The notes: generated from the sequence alone by a model not told the origin. Shown: positions 17,331 to 25,924, counted from the stretch's first letter. The stretch: 64,000 nucleotides of DNA from Phocaeicola salanitronis DSM 18170 (GCF_000190575.1 NC_015164.1:62001-126000); one strand, 5' to 3'. Numbers and translations are program-made.

Positions 17331-18766
17331 TTTCTAAGTTTGAATTTTGTTTGAACTAACAGTAATAAGTCTTTATTAATGAACGCAAAGATACCCACAA
17401 CTGATACAAAACCAATCAGGTTGAACCAATAGGGCGTTACCTGAAGGCTTGCGGCAACAATATACAATCCTGTGAGAACGAGCATCCATATGTATTTCCA
17501 GACGTTGGTGATTTGAACATATTTCCATCCGTACCAGATACGAGACAGTGCCATCACCACAAAAGAGAGCATTACTGACAGTGCAACTCCCCATATAGCC
17601 AAAGAAGGGATGAGTATGAAATTGAATAAAACAGCTGCAACCGCTCCCCACACACTGGAATAGAAGAAGTATTTGCTTGTGCGTGTAGCAGAGAAATTAC
17701 TGCCAGCCATGCTTGACACACAGGAAAACACGGTGCCCAACACTAAAAGAGGAATATATTGCCATGCCTCAAAAAAGTCATCAGATGTGAAAAGACTGAC
17801 TAGCAATTTGCTACACAGTGTGATGAGTAGCGATACTATCAACAGTCCTGTGACAACTGACCGGAATACTCGGTTGAAAAACACTTCATATCCCTTCTTT
17901 CCAAATTCCTCCAATACTGAAATCTGCCAAGAAGTGACAAACACCGTGAACAGCATACTCAGAATGCCTGGGAATTTATTAGCAACAGCAAATATGCCGA
18001 TTGCATACATACCTAAATGAGCTTCCATTAACGGACGGTTTAGGGCACTGACCAGCCACCACATAATACCATTAGGAATTAACGGGATGGAATACTTTAA
18101 CATTTCTTTGCATGCATTTATCGAAAACCGATGGCATGACCAATATGTATAACCTCTTGAAAATGTAATGGAATATAAAGCCGATAACAGGTATGCACCA
18201 ATCATGCTCCAAACATATCCGTCCACTCCCCACTTGGGTATCAGCATAAATGCAAATAATGCTGTAAAGCCAGTGAGAACAATGCCCGTTATGCTGTAGA
18301 CTTGTATTTTATCTATGCTGCGTGTAAACTGCTGTGCAAATTGTTGAACTATCATACCTGCAAGCATCCCATAAATCAACCATAAATTATCTGAGAAACT
18401 GTTATGTATGTCACATCGTTTAAATACAACACTGGCAACGCCAAAAATGAGGGCAGTCAGTCCAAGCATCAGGAATAAAAAGAATGATGCCGAAGAAAAA
18501 TAAATTTCCTGCCGATCTCTATCAGCTCCTTTTGGAAAAATGAATATGGATTCCGCAATGTTGCAACTGACAAATCCTGTCAGGAATGTCACATACACTG
18601 TAATAATATCCGTTGATCCATAGTCTTCAACACTGAGCCACCGTGTATAGAACGGAAGCATCAACAGGCTGATCAATTTAGCCCCTGCATTGCCTATGAA
18701 CACGAGCAGCGTATTTTTGCCAAGACGGCGATATTTGCCCATAGAAACAGACTCTATATTATTCAA
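17327..18766 (-). CDS. wzx: repeat-unit flippase, Wzx-like
   Basis: A 479-residue MOP-superfamily transporter with about twelve to fourteen hydrophobic segments. The start KYRRLGKNTLLVFIGNAGAK and YTRWLSVEDYG are typical of polysaccharide flippases. It would carry the undecaprenyl-linked repeat unit across the inner membrane. Its stop overlaps the start of the DUF115-like gene. The 180 bases upstream hold a 13-bp tandem duplication (GGATATATAAACT twice, about 18800-18826) and no gene. Confidence 0.92.
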   Translation of the reverse strand: MNNIESVSMGKYRRLGKNTLLVFIGNAGAKLISLLMLPFYTRWLSVEDYGSTDIITVYVTFLTGFVSCNIAESIFIFPKGADRDRQEIYFSSASFFLFLMLGLTALIFGVASVVFKRCDIHNSFSDNLWLIYGMLAGMIVQQFAQQFTRSIDKIQVYSITGIVLTGFTALFAFMLIPKWGVDGYVWSMIGAYLLSALYSITFSRGYTYWSCHRFSINACKEMLKYSIPLIPNGIMWWLVSALNRPLMEAHLGMYAIGIFAVANKFPGILSMLFTVFVTSWQISVLEEFGKKGYEVFFNRVFRSVVTGLLIVSLLITLCSKLLVSLFTSDDFFEAWQYIPLLVLGTVFSCVSSMAGSNFSATRTSKYFFYSSVWGAVAAVLFNFILIPSLAIWGVALSVMLSFVVMALSRIWYGWKYVQITNVWKYIWMLVLTGLYIVAASLQVTPYWFNLIGFVSVVGIFAFINKDLLLLVQTKFKLRK

Positions 18767-18947
18767 AGTTATTTAACCACAAATCTATACTTTACCTCTG
18801 GATATATAAACTGGATATATAAACTTTCCTCTATAGACTTTACTCTCCAGCTTGCAAACATGCTCAACACTTTTTTCTTAATACTTCTACTAACTCTGCC
18901 ATAACAAACTAAGTCGTTAAATACGTTTATGCGTATTTAAAATATGT

Positions 18948-19427
18948 TCAACAAAAAAGCCATTCTATAAACTCCCTGACAGCACCATTCCCACCAGAGA
19001 ACCGTGATTGGAAATCTGTGATGTCTTGTACTTCTTTGACCGCATCGGCAGGACACCCAACAATTCCATGGTTTTCTTTTATGAGTCGAATACATGGAAG
19101 ATCATTCAAATCGTCACCTATGTAAGCGCATTCTCTTAACATGACATTATGCTCTTTGCAATATGTCATGAGGTGTTCTTTTTTGTTCTTAATTCCTTGA
19201 TGTATTTCAGATATGCCAAGTTCCTTACAGCGTCTCTCTACAATTTCAGAACATCGTCCTGTAATGATTATCGGAATAATACCATTGGGTAATAAGATGT
19301 CGTGGATTCCATAACCGTCCTTTATATCGAAAGCCTTCATCATTTCACCATTGGCTCCCATATAAATCTTGCCGTCTGTCAACGTTCCATCGACATCCAT
19401 TACCAAACATTTGATTCTTTTATTCAT
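18948..19427 (-). CDS. KdsC/YrbI-type HAD phosphatase
   Basis: A 159-residue HAD phosphatase from ATG 19425-19427 (MNKRIKCLVMDVDGTLTDGK). Motifs are DVDGTLTDG, IITGR and IGDDLNDL, as in KDO-8-phosphate phosphatase and the phosphatases paired with NeuA-type synthetases. Its start lies 8 bases inside the end of the aldolase gene, showing coupling. It probably dephosphorylates a keto-acid sugar phosphate made by that aldolase. True KdsC is less likely because no KdsA or KdsD is next to it. Confidence 0.85.
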   Translation of the reverse strand: MNKRIKCLVMDVDGTLTDGKIYMGANGEMMKAFDIKDGYGIHDILLPNGIIPIIITGRCSEIVERRCKELGISEIHQGIKNKKEHLMTYCKEHNVMLRECAYIGDDLNDLPCIRLIKENHGIVGCPADAVKEVQDITDFQSRFSGGNGAVREFIEWLFC

Positions 19428-21006
19428 AACGGGATGGCGTGACAAATTTTACATCAATACTTTCTAAGCGCAGTTTTGAAACAAAGTTTTTATAATACCT
19501 GTTTCTTCTGTCTGCTTGTTCCTCGTTTACAGGCCGACGTAAATTCGGGTCATAATAGTTCTCATTGATATTTACCGAGAATCCGTCCAAACCTGCAAGA
19601 TAGATGCTCCTAACCCCACAGGCTTTCAATAGGTTTGCTGCGATTACAAATGAAGAGTCGTGTGTGCGATCATCGATTTCAATCCAATTCTTGTAGTTCA
19701 ATATTTTAACATTACCTCTCGCACCTTTAGAAACATTAGAAGTAGTGATGATAGGGATGCCATTATTTATAGAATTGTCAAAGACATCTTTCCTTGTTGT
19801 AAGTAAATAATCAACTTTAGTCTCACCAGTCAGATTAAGACCAATGGAAACAACATTCTCCCTGTCTTTGATTACATCAATCTGAGAAGAATATGCTAAC
19901 AGGCTCTTACCAGGAGCAATAATAAGTACCTCTTTCCCCTCAAAAGCAGTCTTCAATTCCTTTACCACATTTGAATCATCAACCGTCTTGCTTTCGTTGT
20001 AAGCTCTATATAGTTCTTCTGCATATTCCTTGTCAAAGGAGATTTTCTTTTCTTCTTTAATGAGGCTCAACAATTCGGCAACCTGGTCTATCGGAAGCAT
20101 GTGCTTGTTATAAAAATGGCTCGCATAACTGGGCGTACAATGATTGGCGGACGATAGGTAATATTCGGGCGCATACCCCCAATAAAACTCAGAATGCAAC
20201 TGGTTTATCACCTTGTCTATCACTTCCAGCAAAGGGGCTATGTGGTAATGACCTCCATAATAAAGGTTGAGATGCTCTAACAAAAGCTCTGTATTCAAGT
20301 TCCCGGCTCCTTTTCCCATACCCATAATCGAGGTGTCCAGCATTAAATCTCTGTTAGTCGGGAATTGGAGCATGGCACAAGCGTTGGAATAGGACATCTG
20401 AAGATTGTTATGAGAATGAAAGCCCAACAACATCGAAGGTATGAGATTGTGGTCAACAAGATTGAGCATCCTGCTCATGTCATTAGGTCGCATTTCTCCA
20501 AAACTGTCAACAACGTAGAAGCCTGAAGCCTGCGGCAATTCGGTGTTGACAAGCTCAATCAATTCCAAAAGCTCGGCATCGCTATAGCGGAGTGTAATCA
20601 TGGGTTGGATATACAGTTCGTATCCTTTCTCCATAATCTGTTTCCCTATGGTCACGATGTCGTGCATGTTTTTTTTATGAAAAGCGACCCGTATGCCGTC
20701 TATATAGTTTTCAGTCCTTGAAGGGAATTTTTCTACCGAATATTTCCCATAATCCATCATGGCAACATATTTTATACCCGCTTTCTTTTCTTTCAACAAG
20801 GTGTCACTGATTGCAGGAATGGAAATCCACTGCGTACGTCCGGATTGGGTTCCCTTATTCTCATCGAGATAACCCATTTCTATGACATTCACGCCAGATG
20901 CTTCCTGTGCAGCAAGTATCTTTTCCATATATACTTGTCCGAAATTGAAGTTGTTAACACACCCTCCGTCTCTGAGAGTGACATCTAAAACATTAATTTT
21001 TCCCAT
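19420..21006 (-). CDS. HMGL-like aldolase fused to a DUF115-like domain
   Basis: A 528-residue two-domain protein. Residues 1-340 are a DRE-TIM metallolyase: catalytic Arg12 and metal ligand Asp13 in VTLRDGG, His197 and His199 in GFHSHNN, and the glycine loop GMGKGAGNLNTE. This superfamily includes isopropylmalate synthase, HMG-CoA lyase and 4-hydroxy-2-oxovalerate aldolase. Residues 355-528 (VLIIAPGKSL, VVSIGLNLTG, YLLTTRKDVF, SIYLAGLDGF) resemble DUF115 proteins. Between a KdsC-like phosphatase and a CMP-sugar synthetase, it plausibly makes the carbon skeleton of an unusual keto-acid sugar. The product is unknown. Confidence 0.8.
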   Translation of the reverse strand: MGKINVLDVTLRDGGCVNNFNFGQVYMEKILAAQEASGVNVIEMGYLDENKGTQSGRTQWISIPAISDTLLKEKKAGIKYVAMMDYGKYSVEKFPSRTENYIDGIRVAFHKKNMHDIVTIGKQIMEKGYELYIQPMITLRYSDAELLELIELVNTELPQASGFYVVDSFGEMRPNDMSRMLNLVDHNLIPSMLLGFHSHNNLQMSYSNACAMLQFPTNRDLMLDTSIMGMGKGAGNLNTELLLEHLNLYYGGHYHIAPLLEVIDKVINQLHSEFYWGYAPEYYLSSANHCTPSYASHFYNKHMLPIDQVAELLSLIKEEKKISFDKEYAEELYRAYNESKTVDDSNVVKELKTAFEGKEVLIIAPGKSLLAYSSQIDVIKDRENVVSIGLNLTGETKVDYLLTTRKDVFDNSINNGIPIITTSNVSKGARGNVKILNYKNWIEIDDRTHDSSFVIAANLLKACGVRSIYLAGLDGFSVNINENYYDPNLRRPVNEEQADRRNRYYKNFVSKLRLESIDVKFVTPSRYE

Positions 21007-21018
21007 TGTATTTTTATG

Positions 21019-21663
21019 TTAGAGATTTATCTTATCGAATATTTCAGCCAATTCAAAGTCTTCCGGCATATCTATGTCTATAGCTTCCTTAAAGGATACT
21101 TCTTTGATGAATGGTTTATGCCCGATTCTACGATGATAGTTCAGGAACACTTCTTTCGTGAATACATATACACCAGATGTTTCTTGATATATTGGAGTCA
21201 AATCTTGTGTCCTTGGCACATTTGTAGCATCAAAATTTAAAGGTTCGCCGTTTTGCCAAAGATAATCCTGAAGTTTCACGGCACAGAAAGCGGAGTCATA
21301 TTCTCCCGATTTCACTGCTTCAATGCACAGCTTCATTGTTTCTTTTGTAATGAAAGGAGCGGTTGCATGTGCATATACATAAATGTCGGCCTTTTCTATT
21401 TCCATGAAAGCAGTGAAGATTTGCGTGAAGTTTGAGGTTGGCAAATCAAGTTCTGGTGATCGTTTTATAAAATTCACTCCTTGCGGTAAATAGTGGGTCA
21501 CGCTTTCATCACTACAAAAAACGCATATCTTATCGCATAAATTTGTTGCTTTAAGATTGTCTAATTCATGCTGCAATAGTGGTTTATTTCCCAACATTCT
21601 CGTATTTTTGCCCGGACAACGTTCGTTGTGAAGTTTAATGGGCATAATTGCACAAATTCTCAT
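21019..21663 (-). CDS. CMP-sugar (acylneuraminate-type) cytidylyltransferase
   Basis: A 214-residue NeuA/KdsB-like enzyme that would activate an acidic keto sugar with CTP. The CTP-binding start reads ICAIMPIKLHNERCPGKNTR, followed by LGNKPLLQHELDN. Later stretches VYAHATAPFITKETM and DIDMPEDFELAE match NeuA-type proteins. It is the first gene of the operon. An IS1595-family element ends only 28 bases upstream of its ATG. Confidence 0.88.
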   Translation of the reverse strand: MRICAIMPIKLHNERCPGKNTRMLGNKPLLQHELDNLKATNLCDKICVFCSDESVTHYLPQGVNFIKRSPELDLPTSNFTQIFTAFMEIEKADIYVYAHATAPFITKETMKLCIEAVKSGEYDSAFCAVKLQDYLWQNGEPLNFDATNVPRTQDLTPIYQETSGVYVFTKEVFLNYHRRIGHKPFIKEVSFKEAIDIDMPEDFELAEIFDKINL

Positions 21664-21690
21664 GATTTTTGTTTTTTGAAATATATTTAT

Positions 21691-22670
21691 AGGTATAGGC
21701 GTTTAAGCCGCACCAATTGAGATAGAATCGCTACCTTTGTAGCATGGGAACCAGAAATCAATTCAAAGGCGTGAACTCAATTAAATTCTACCAGCGTTTT
21801 GTGTCAGATGACGAATGTTACAAGTATCTGGCGGATATTAAATGGGAGAATGGCTACATTTGTAAAAGATGTGGTCACACCCACTACTGTAAAGGGACAA
21901 AACCATATTCGAGACGTTGCACCAAGTGCAAGCATGATGAGAGTCCGACAGCAGGCACAATGTTTGACAAATTGAAATTTCCTTTGCTTATCGCGTTCCA
22001 TATAGCATTCAAAATCAGCACTAAAAAGAAAGGGATGTCTTCTTTGGAATTGTCGGAAGAGTACGAATTACGGCAGAAGACTTGTTGGGAATTCAAGCGA
22101 AAGATACAGTATGCAATGAAAAGCTCATGCAAGTATCCGCTTAATGGTCAAGTCCATGTCGATGAATTCTATATTGGCGGAGAGGAAGAACAGAAACGTG
22201 GTCGTTCCAAAGGGAAAAAGCGCCTAGTTCAAGTCGCACTTGAGATATTGCCCGGCAAGGGCGTCGGCAGAGCGTATGCGCGAGCCATAGAAAATGCCTC
22301 GGCAGAATCCCTGAAACCATTGTTCATCGATCACATATCCAAAGAGGCTGAAATCGTCACTGACGAGTGGAACGGCTATTTGCCAATAAAATCCGACTAT
22401 CCAAAGCTAACACAAAGGAAATCCGAAGATGGATCGTCATTTCCCGATATACATATACACATTATGAATATCAAGGGATGGTTGAGGGGAATACATCATC
22501 ACTGTTCAAAAGCGCAGCTCCAAGGCTATCTTGACGAGTATCATTTTCGATACAATAGACGCAATAACATGGACACAATATTCGATGTGCTTATCAGACG
22601 GATGGCTAATTCAGAACCTTTTAGACTGCAAACCAATAAATTGCGTAGTGCGACTTAAACGCCTATGCCT
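21691..22670 (+). mobile_element. IS1595-family insertion sequence
   Basis: A 980-bp element with terminal inverted repeats of about 23 bp (21691-21713 and 22648-22670, two mismatches). It is flanked by ATATATTTAT on both sides (21681-21690 and 22671-22680). IS1595 elements duplicate 8 bp, so two bases of the 10-bp match may be chance. It is transcribed opposite to the polysaccharide operon and separates it from upstream sequence. Confidence 0.92.
21744..22658 (+). CDS. IS1595-family transposase (ISXO2-like)
   Basis: A 304-residue transposase with an N-terminal zinc ribbon (CKRCGH...CTKCK, about residues 40-63) and an ISXO2-like DDE/DDN domain containing VHVDEFYIGG, IVTDEWNGY and LDEYHFRYNRR. 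Length and domain order are complete. It is the only gene of the element and ends inside the right inverted repeat region. Confidence 0.92.
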   Translation: MGTRNQFKGVNSIKFYQRFVSDDECYKYLADIKWENGYICKRCGHTHYCKGTKPYSRRCTKCKHDESPTAGTMFDKLKFPLLIAFHIAFKISTKKKGMSSLELSEEYELRQKTCWEFKRKIQYAMKSSCKYPLNGQVHVDEFYIGGEEEQKRGRSKGKKRLVQVALEILPGKGVGRAYARAIENASAESLKPLFIDHISKEAEIVTDEWNGYLPIKSDYPKLTQRKSEDGSSFPDIHIHIMNIKGWLRGIHHHCSKAQLQGYLDEYHFRYNRRNNMDTIFDVLIRRMANSEPFRLQTNKLRSAT

Positions 22671-22780
22671 ATATATTTATTTAATACGTTTCGCAATATG
22701 TTGTATTCCACCTATTAATAATGCCAACAATTGCGGGCACCATTTCTGCATGAGCTTTTGGATATATATGCATATAAGAA

Positions 22781-23562
22781 GTAAACGTCCAATTCAGACG
22801 TACCCCTTGCATTACAAGCGGTACGCCTAAAATAAAATTAAAATCCGGTTGATTTTTACAATTTGTTAGTACTTATGCCGATGGTTGAGGGCATAAGTTT
22901 TCATAGTCGTAGTTACCATAAAAAAATGAATAGTTAATAGTGAACAATGAATAACATTTAAGCCAGAAACTTCTCCCACACATCCAATGCATACGGCACA
23001 CCATAATCTTCGTATGTCTCTGTATGCATCAATTTCTCCATTCCGTCTTTCAAACGCTGTAACTCAGCATCGGGAAAATTCCCATTCTTGATAGAGCTGA
23101 TAATTGCCTCCATCATGTCTTGGCAAACATAGTCGGGACTGTACATGTCATCGAAATAGTTGTAATGTTCGTCTCCCACGAAGTGGTAAGCGAGGCTTTC
23201 GAGTACTTCAAGCAGGACGGTTACGGCTTCGGCGTAGTTGCCTTGGCTTAACGATTCACGAACCGCTTTCTGATAGGGTGAAAGCAGGCTTGCAATAGTG
23301 TCACAATCATCATCTATGTTGCTTTCATTGAATATGGCTTCGATTTCCGCTTTTAGCGGAGTCAATTCGATGTCAGTACGTGATGTGTTGTTCATACGCT
23401 GACGGATATAACTCATTTTAAGTTTGTGAGTTTATGAGTTTGTGAGTTGACATCCTGCCCTTGTTTTTATGAAGATACCTTCGCGGGGAAACGGTTCGTA
23501 AGCGTTCGATTCAGACATCCCCTACATTACAGACGGTAGGCCTAAAATAAAATTTAGATGTA
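22781..23562. repeat. pair of about 60-bp direct repeats around a small gene
   Basis: Sequence at 22781-22845 (ending CGGTACGCCTAAAATAAAAT) recurs with scattered differences at 23497-23562 (ending CGGTAGGCCTAAAATAAAAT). The copies flank the 152-codon gene at 22958-23416. Apart from this, 22681-22957 holds no gene. Confidence 0.6.
22958..23416 (-). CDS. hypothetical helical protein
   Basis: A 152-residue acidic protein, largely alpha-helical in appearance, with LLSPYQKAVRESLSQGNYAE, an aromatic HYNYFDDMYSPDY segment and ETYEDYGVPYALD near the end. It resembles, from memory only, the C-terminal part of some Bacteroidetes SWIM zinc-finger proteins, but no zinc finger is present, so it may be a fragment. 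It is bracketed by direct repeats. Confidence 0.55.
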   Translation of the reverse strand: MSYIRQRMNNTSRTDIELTPLKAEIEAIFNESNIDDDCDTIASLLSPYQKAVRESLSQGNYAEAVTVLLEVLESLAYHFVGDEHYNYFDDMYSPDYVCQDMMEAIISSIKNGNFPDAELQRLKDGMEKLMHTETYEDYGVPYALDVWEKFLA

Positions 23563-23563
23563 A

Positions 23564-23755
23564 GAAGCTGTTTTGAATTTCTCCAAAAAGTTTTTTGGGG
23601 CTTGATGTTTCCGTTTTCGTGTGTGCTTTGGGCGATTTTTTGGTCCTTTTCGCTCCTGTTCTTCGTCAGATAGCCCGCTATCTTCCTCATCACACAAGCG
23701 AAAATGCCTCAAAAACTCATCCCAAATCATCGCACGATAAATTCAAAACAGCTTC
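23564..23755. mobile_element. 192-bp MITE, copy B
   Basis: Same element and orientation as copy A, with terminal repeats GAAGCTG...CAGCTTC and a 3-bp direct repeat TAA on both sides (23561-23563 and 23756-23758). It lies just after the stop of the PIN-domain gene. Confidence 0.88.
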
Positions 23756-23773
23756 TAAGAACGAGTAAGTATG

Positions 23774-24178
23774 CTACTTAAGCAAGAATTCTTCCGGAGT
23801 ATATACCGGAATATCCGAAAAATAAAAGTCTTTTTTGTTGCGGGTGATGATGCAGTCTGCCGCGGCTTGCTTTGCCGAGAAATATTGCAGGGCATCTTCA
23901 AAATCTTTAGCTCTCAATAATAAAGCCGCATCAATACTTGTTTCTCCTGTGGTTGCAATTTGTACATTGGAACGCAACTCATCCAATAGTCCGTACCATT
24001 CGCCCAACGGCATTCCTTTTTTTGTAAGGTATGCCACATTGGCAAAGGTTAAATCTGAAATTATCAGTTGGTGGATACCATCGTCAGCCATTTCGAATAT
24101 CGGGACAATTGCATGTACGAAAGGTTCACGGAATTTCACAGCATCTACCACTACATTGGTGTCTAAGAATAATTTCAT
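23774..24178 (-). CDS. PIN-domain toxin, VapC-like
   Basis: A 134-residue PIN-domain protein. It has the N-terminal FLDTNVVVDAV with the first catalytic Asp, then acidic residues in DFEDALQYFSA and DCIITRNKKDF, the last stretch being typical of PIN_3 proteins. Such proteins are Mg-dependent ribonucleases, usually toxins. It starts one base after the stop of the small gene upstream, the usual antitoxin-toxin order. Confidence 0.82.
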   Translation of the reverse strand: MKLFLDTNVVVDAVKFREPFVHAIVPIFEMADDGIHQLIISDLTFANVAYLTKKGMPLGEWYGLLDELRSNVQIATTGETSIDAALLLRAKDFEDALQYFSAKQAAADCIITRNKKDFYFSDIPVYTPEEFLLK

Positions 24179-24179
24179 C

Positions 24180-24560
24180 TTATATTCCGTATTTTTCCCT
24201 TAAATAAGCCTCTTTTTCTTTTTTCCAGTCATCATTCTCATCAATGAAAGGAGCTGCTCCAAATAATCGGCGTAAATGCCCTTTCACATGAAGATTGTCC
24301 AACTTCGCTTCAATTTCCTTGCGGCTGCAAACCTCCGGATTTTCATGCATCGTTCCCGTTTCTTTGTCCACAAGCAAACTTCCGGCAAGTTTGTTAATAA
24401 TCAACAGTTTGACTTGGGTGGGTTGCTGTAAAAGCATGTCCATTATTTGATCAGAAAACTCTGACACAGGTGGCTTTACCGCATTAGGACTGCTGTATGA
24501 AAGCCCTGGTTCGCTGACCATGCCCGTGGTCTCTTTTTCTATTGGTTTGTATTCTTTCAT
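24180..24560 (-). CDS. putative antitoxin partner of the PIN protein
   Basis: A 126-residue protein from ATG 24558-24560 (MKEYKPIEKETTG). The central part (SDQIMDMLLQQPTQVKLLII) is helical and the C-terminus DDWKKEKEAYLREKYG is amphipathic, as in antitoxin tails that wrap a toxin. It is larger than common VapB antitoxins and I see no clear DNA-binding domain. The call rests on operon order and the tail. Confidence 0.6.
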   Translation of the reverse strand: MKEYKPIEKETTGMVSEPGLSYSSPNAVKPPVSEFSDQIMDMLLQQPTQVKLLIINKLAGSLLVDKETGTMHENPEVCSRKEIEAKLDNLHVKGHLRRLFGAAPFIDENDDWKKEKEAYLREKYGI

Positions 24561-24623
24561 AAGACGTTCCTCCTTGTCTTGTTGATTCTGATAGGACAAA
24601 GCAAGTTCTTTGTCCTCTGTCTA

Positions 24624-24654
24624 CAAAGTTAGCAATTAATTCTCAGATGGCAAA
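24624..24654 (-). promoter_or_regulatory. promoter of the antitoxin/PIN operon
   Basis: On the minus strand TTTG (24651-24654), 19 bases, TAACTTTG (24624-24631). Start expected near 24617, about 57 bases before the antitoxin ATG. Confidence 0.75.
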
Positions 24655-24712
24655 AAACTTGCGCAATTAACAATGGACAAACGGACAATTATTTAGCTCT
24701 GCAAACATCCCA

Positions 24713-24793
24713 TGTAGGGGCGTATTGTATGCGCCCGAATGCGTTAACTAATCCACGTGGATGTTTTTGGGCAGGCAAACCCTGCCCCCTACA
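24713..24793. repeat. palindromic repeat of the TGTAGGGGCGTAT family, diverged
   Basis: About 80 bp bounded by TGTAGGGGCGTAT and a G/C-rich inverted end (CCCCCTACA). It is the diverged relative of the near-perfect copies at 25844-25924 and 46831-46910. Confidence 0.65.
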
Positions 24794-24839
24794 AGGCATT
24801 TGGGCAAAATGAGGACATTCGTACTGCTTTTTTAAAGGA

Positions 24840-24942
24840 TATATACTGCATCAGCGGTTGCAGTATATATTCATCAGCAGTTGCAGTATATATTCATCAG
24901 CGGTTGCAGTATATATTCAACTGCCGATGCAGTATATATTCA
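24840..24942. repeat. four 23-bp tandem repeats forming hairpins
   Basis: Units start at 24851, 24874, 24897 and 24920. Units 1 and 3 are identical, unit 2 has one change and unit 4 several. All end GCAGTATATATTCA. With the leading TATATACTGC (24840-24849), the first unit forms an inverted repeat with GCAGTATATA, so the array can fold into stem-loops. The stop codon of the 105-codon gene (24940-24942) lies in the last unit, making the array its 3' untranslated region. Confidence 0.85.
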
Positions 24943-25257
24943 TTTTTCGGGTGTACTATCCTGTATGTTCTGTTCCGCCTGCTGCGCGTTCGGAGCGATG
25001 AGGTTCTGGCCGCCGTTGATGATGCAGACAAACTGGGGGTCTTCCCGTTCGTGGAGCTTGTCTATCTCATCGTGGTACTCCTTGGGCATTATCCAGCGGA
25101 GAAGGCACTTCACGTGCGAGAGGTCGGCGTTGCGGTTTGCATTCAGGTATTCCTGAGCGGCGGCTATCTGCCTGAGATAAGGTATCTCAAAATGCTCTTC
25201 CCGGATGGATTCGATGACTGCTTCCGCTATTTTCTTTATGAACGCGCTTTTTTTCAT
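24940..25257 (-). CDS. small protein with C-terminal NGG motif
   Basis: A 105-residue protein of unknown function. Residues 1-75 look helical (MKKSAFIKKIAEAVIESIRE, CLLRWIMPKEYHDEI). The C-terminal 30 residues contain INGGQNLIAPNAQQAEQN, a motif repeated at the N-terminus of the next protein upstream. Short glycine/asparagine motifs shared by neighbouring proteins can be homotypic interaction motifs, but that is inference. Confidence 0.65.
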   Translation of the reverse strand: MKKSAFIKKIAEAVIESIREEHFEIPYLRQIAAAQEYLNANRNADLSHVKCLLRWIMPKEYHDEIDKLHEREDPQFVCIINGGQNLIAPNAQQAEQNIQDSTPEK

Positions 25258-25364
25258 TGGCCAAGAGTTTCAAGTGAAATGCCGGAAATGCGTAAAGTTT
25301 CCCGGTGACTTGTCCTCTTGGAATGAGTATCGGGTTCATGACAGGGCGGTCTTTTCAGACAGGT

Positions 25365-25778
25365 TCAGGGACGTTTCTTGGGACGGTTCATCCATGCGTC
25401 GTTGATGCGGGCACGGATGTTGTCGACGGTCTTGCCTTTTTCAAGCTTGGAAGCAAAAGGCAGCAGGAGGCTGATGAAGCGTTCTTTCACCATTTCTTCG
25501 GGGAAGAGTCTGGGCTCTTGTTCCACCATCTCCACCACGACACGTGCCAGCTCGGTAGCCGACCGGCACTCGCCGATGAGGGAGAGATAGCGGCCGAGGT
25601 TCTCCTTATTTATATATAGGGCAAGCTTCTGCGCTTCGGGAGGTTCCGTTTCCTGAGCGGACTTGTCGGGAAGCGGATGTTCCGGAAAGTAGCTGCCGTA
25701 GAAATTCTGCACGGCTTCCGTAGCGTTGGGGAGGATCTGGTTGTTTCCTCCGTTTATGTTTATGGTTATGTCGGACAC
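25365..25778 (-). CDS. small protein with N-terminal NGG motif
   Basis: A 137-residue protein starting MSDITININGGNNQILPNAT, followed by EAVQNFYG. This matches the C-terminal motif of the 24940-25257 product. Residues 50-137 are helical (LGRYLSLIGECRSATELARV, KGKTVDNIRARINDAWMN). It lies upstream of the shorter gene on the same strand with a 107-base gap. No family is recognised. Confidence 0.65.
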   Translation of the reverse strand: MSDITININGGNNQILPNATEAVQNFYGSYFPEHPLPDKSAQETEPPEAQKLALYINKENLGRYLSLIGECRSATELARVVVEMVEQEPRLFPEEMVKERFISLLLPFASKLEKGKTVDNIRARINDAWMNRPKKRP

Positions 25779-25843
25779 GACAGCAATTAATAATTAACAG
25801 TTAATAATTAATAAAATGAATATCCGCATTTTACCTAATTGAC

Positions 25844-25924
25844 TGTAGGGGCGTATCGCATACGCCCTGAAGGCATCCGCATGGATAAGTGGACACATTC
25901 GGGCGTATGCGATACGCCCCTACA
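25844..25924. repeat. palindromic repeat with 24-bp perfect inverted ends
   Basis: Positions 25844-25867 and 25901-25924 are perfect inverted copies starting TGTAGGGGCGTATCGCATAC, with a 33-base centre. It is the same family as 46831-46910 and is a non-coding, REP/MITE-like dispersed element. The whole stretch 25779-26500 is built of such repeats and carries no gene. Confidence 0.8.

Noticed and set aside
24840..24942. Possible CRISPR array
   Set aside because: The 23-bp units are directly adjacent, with no unique spacers, and no cas genes are near.
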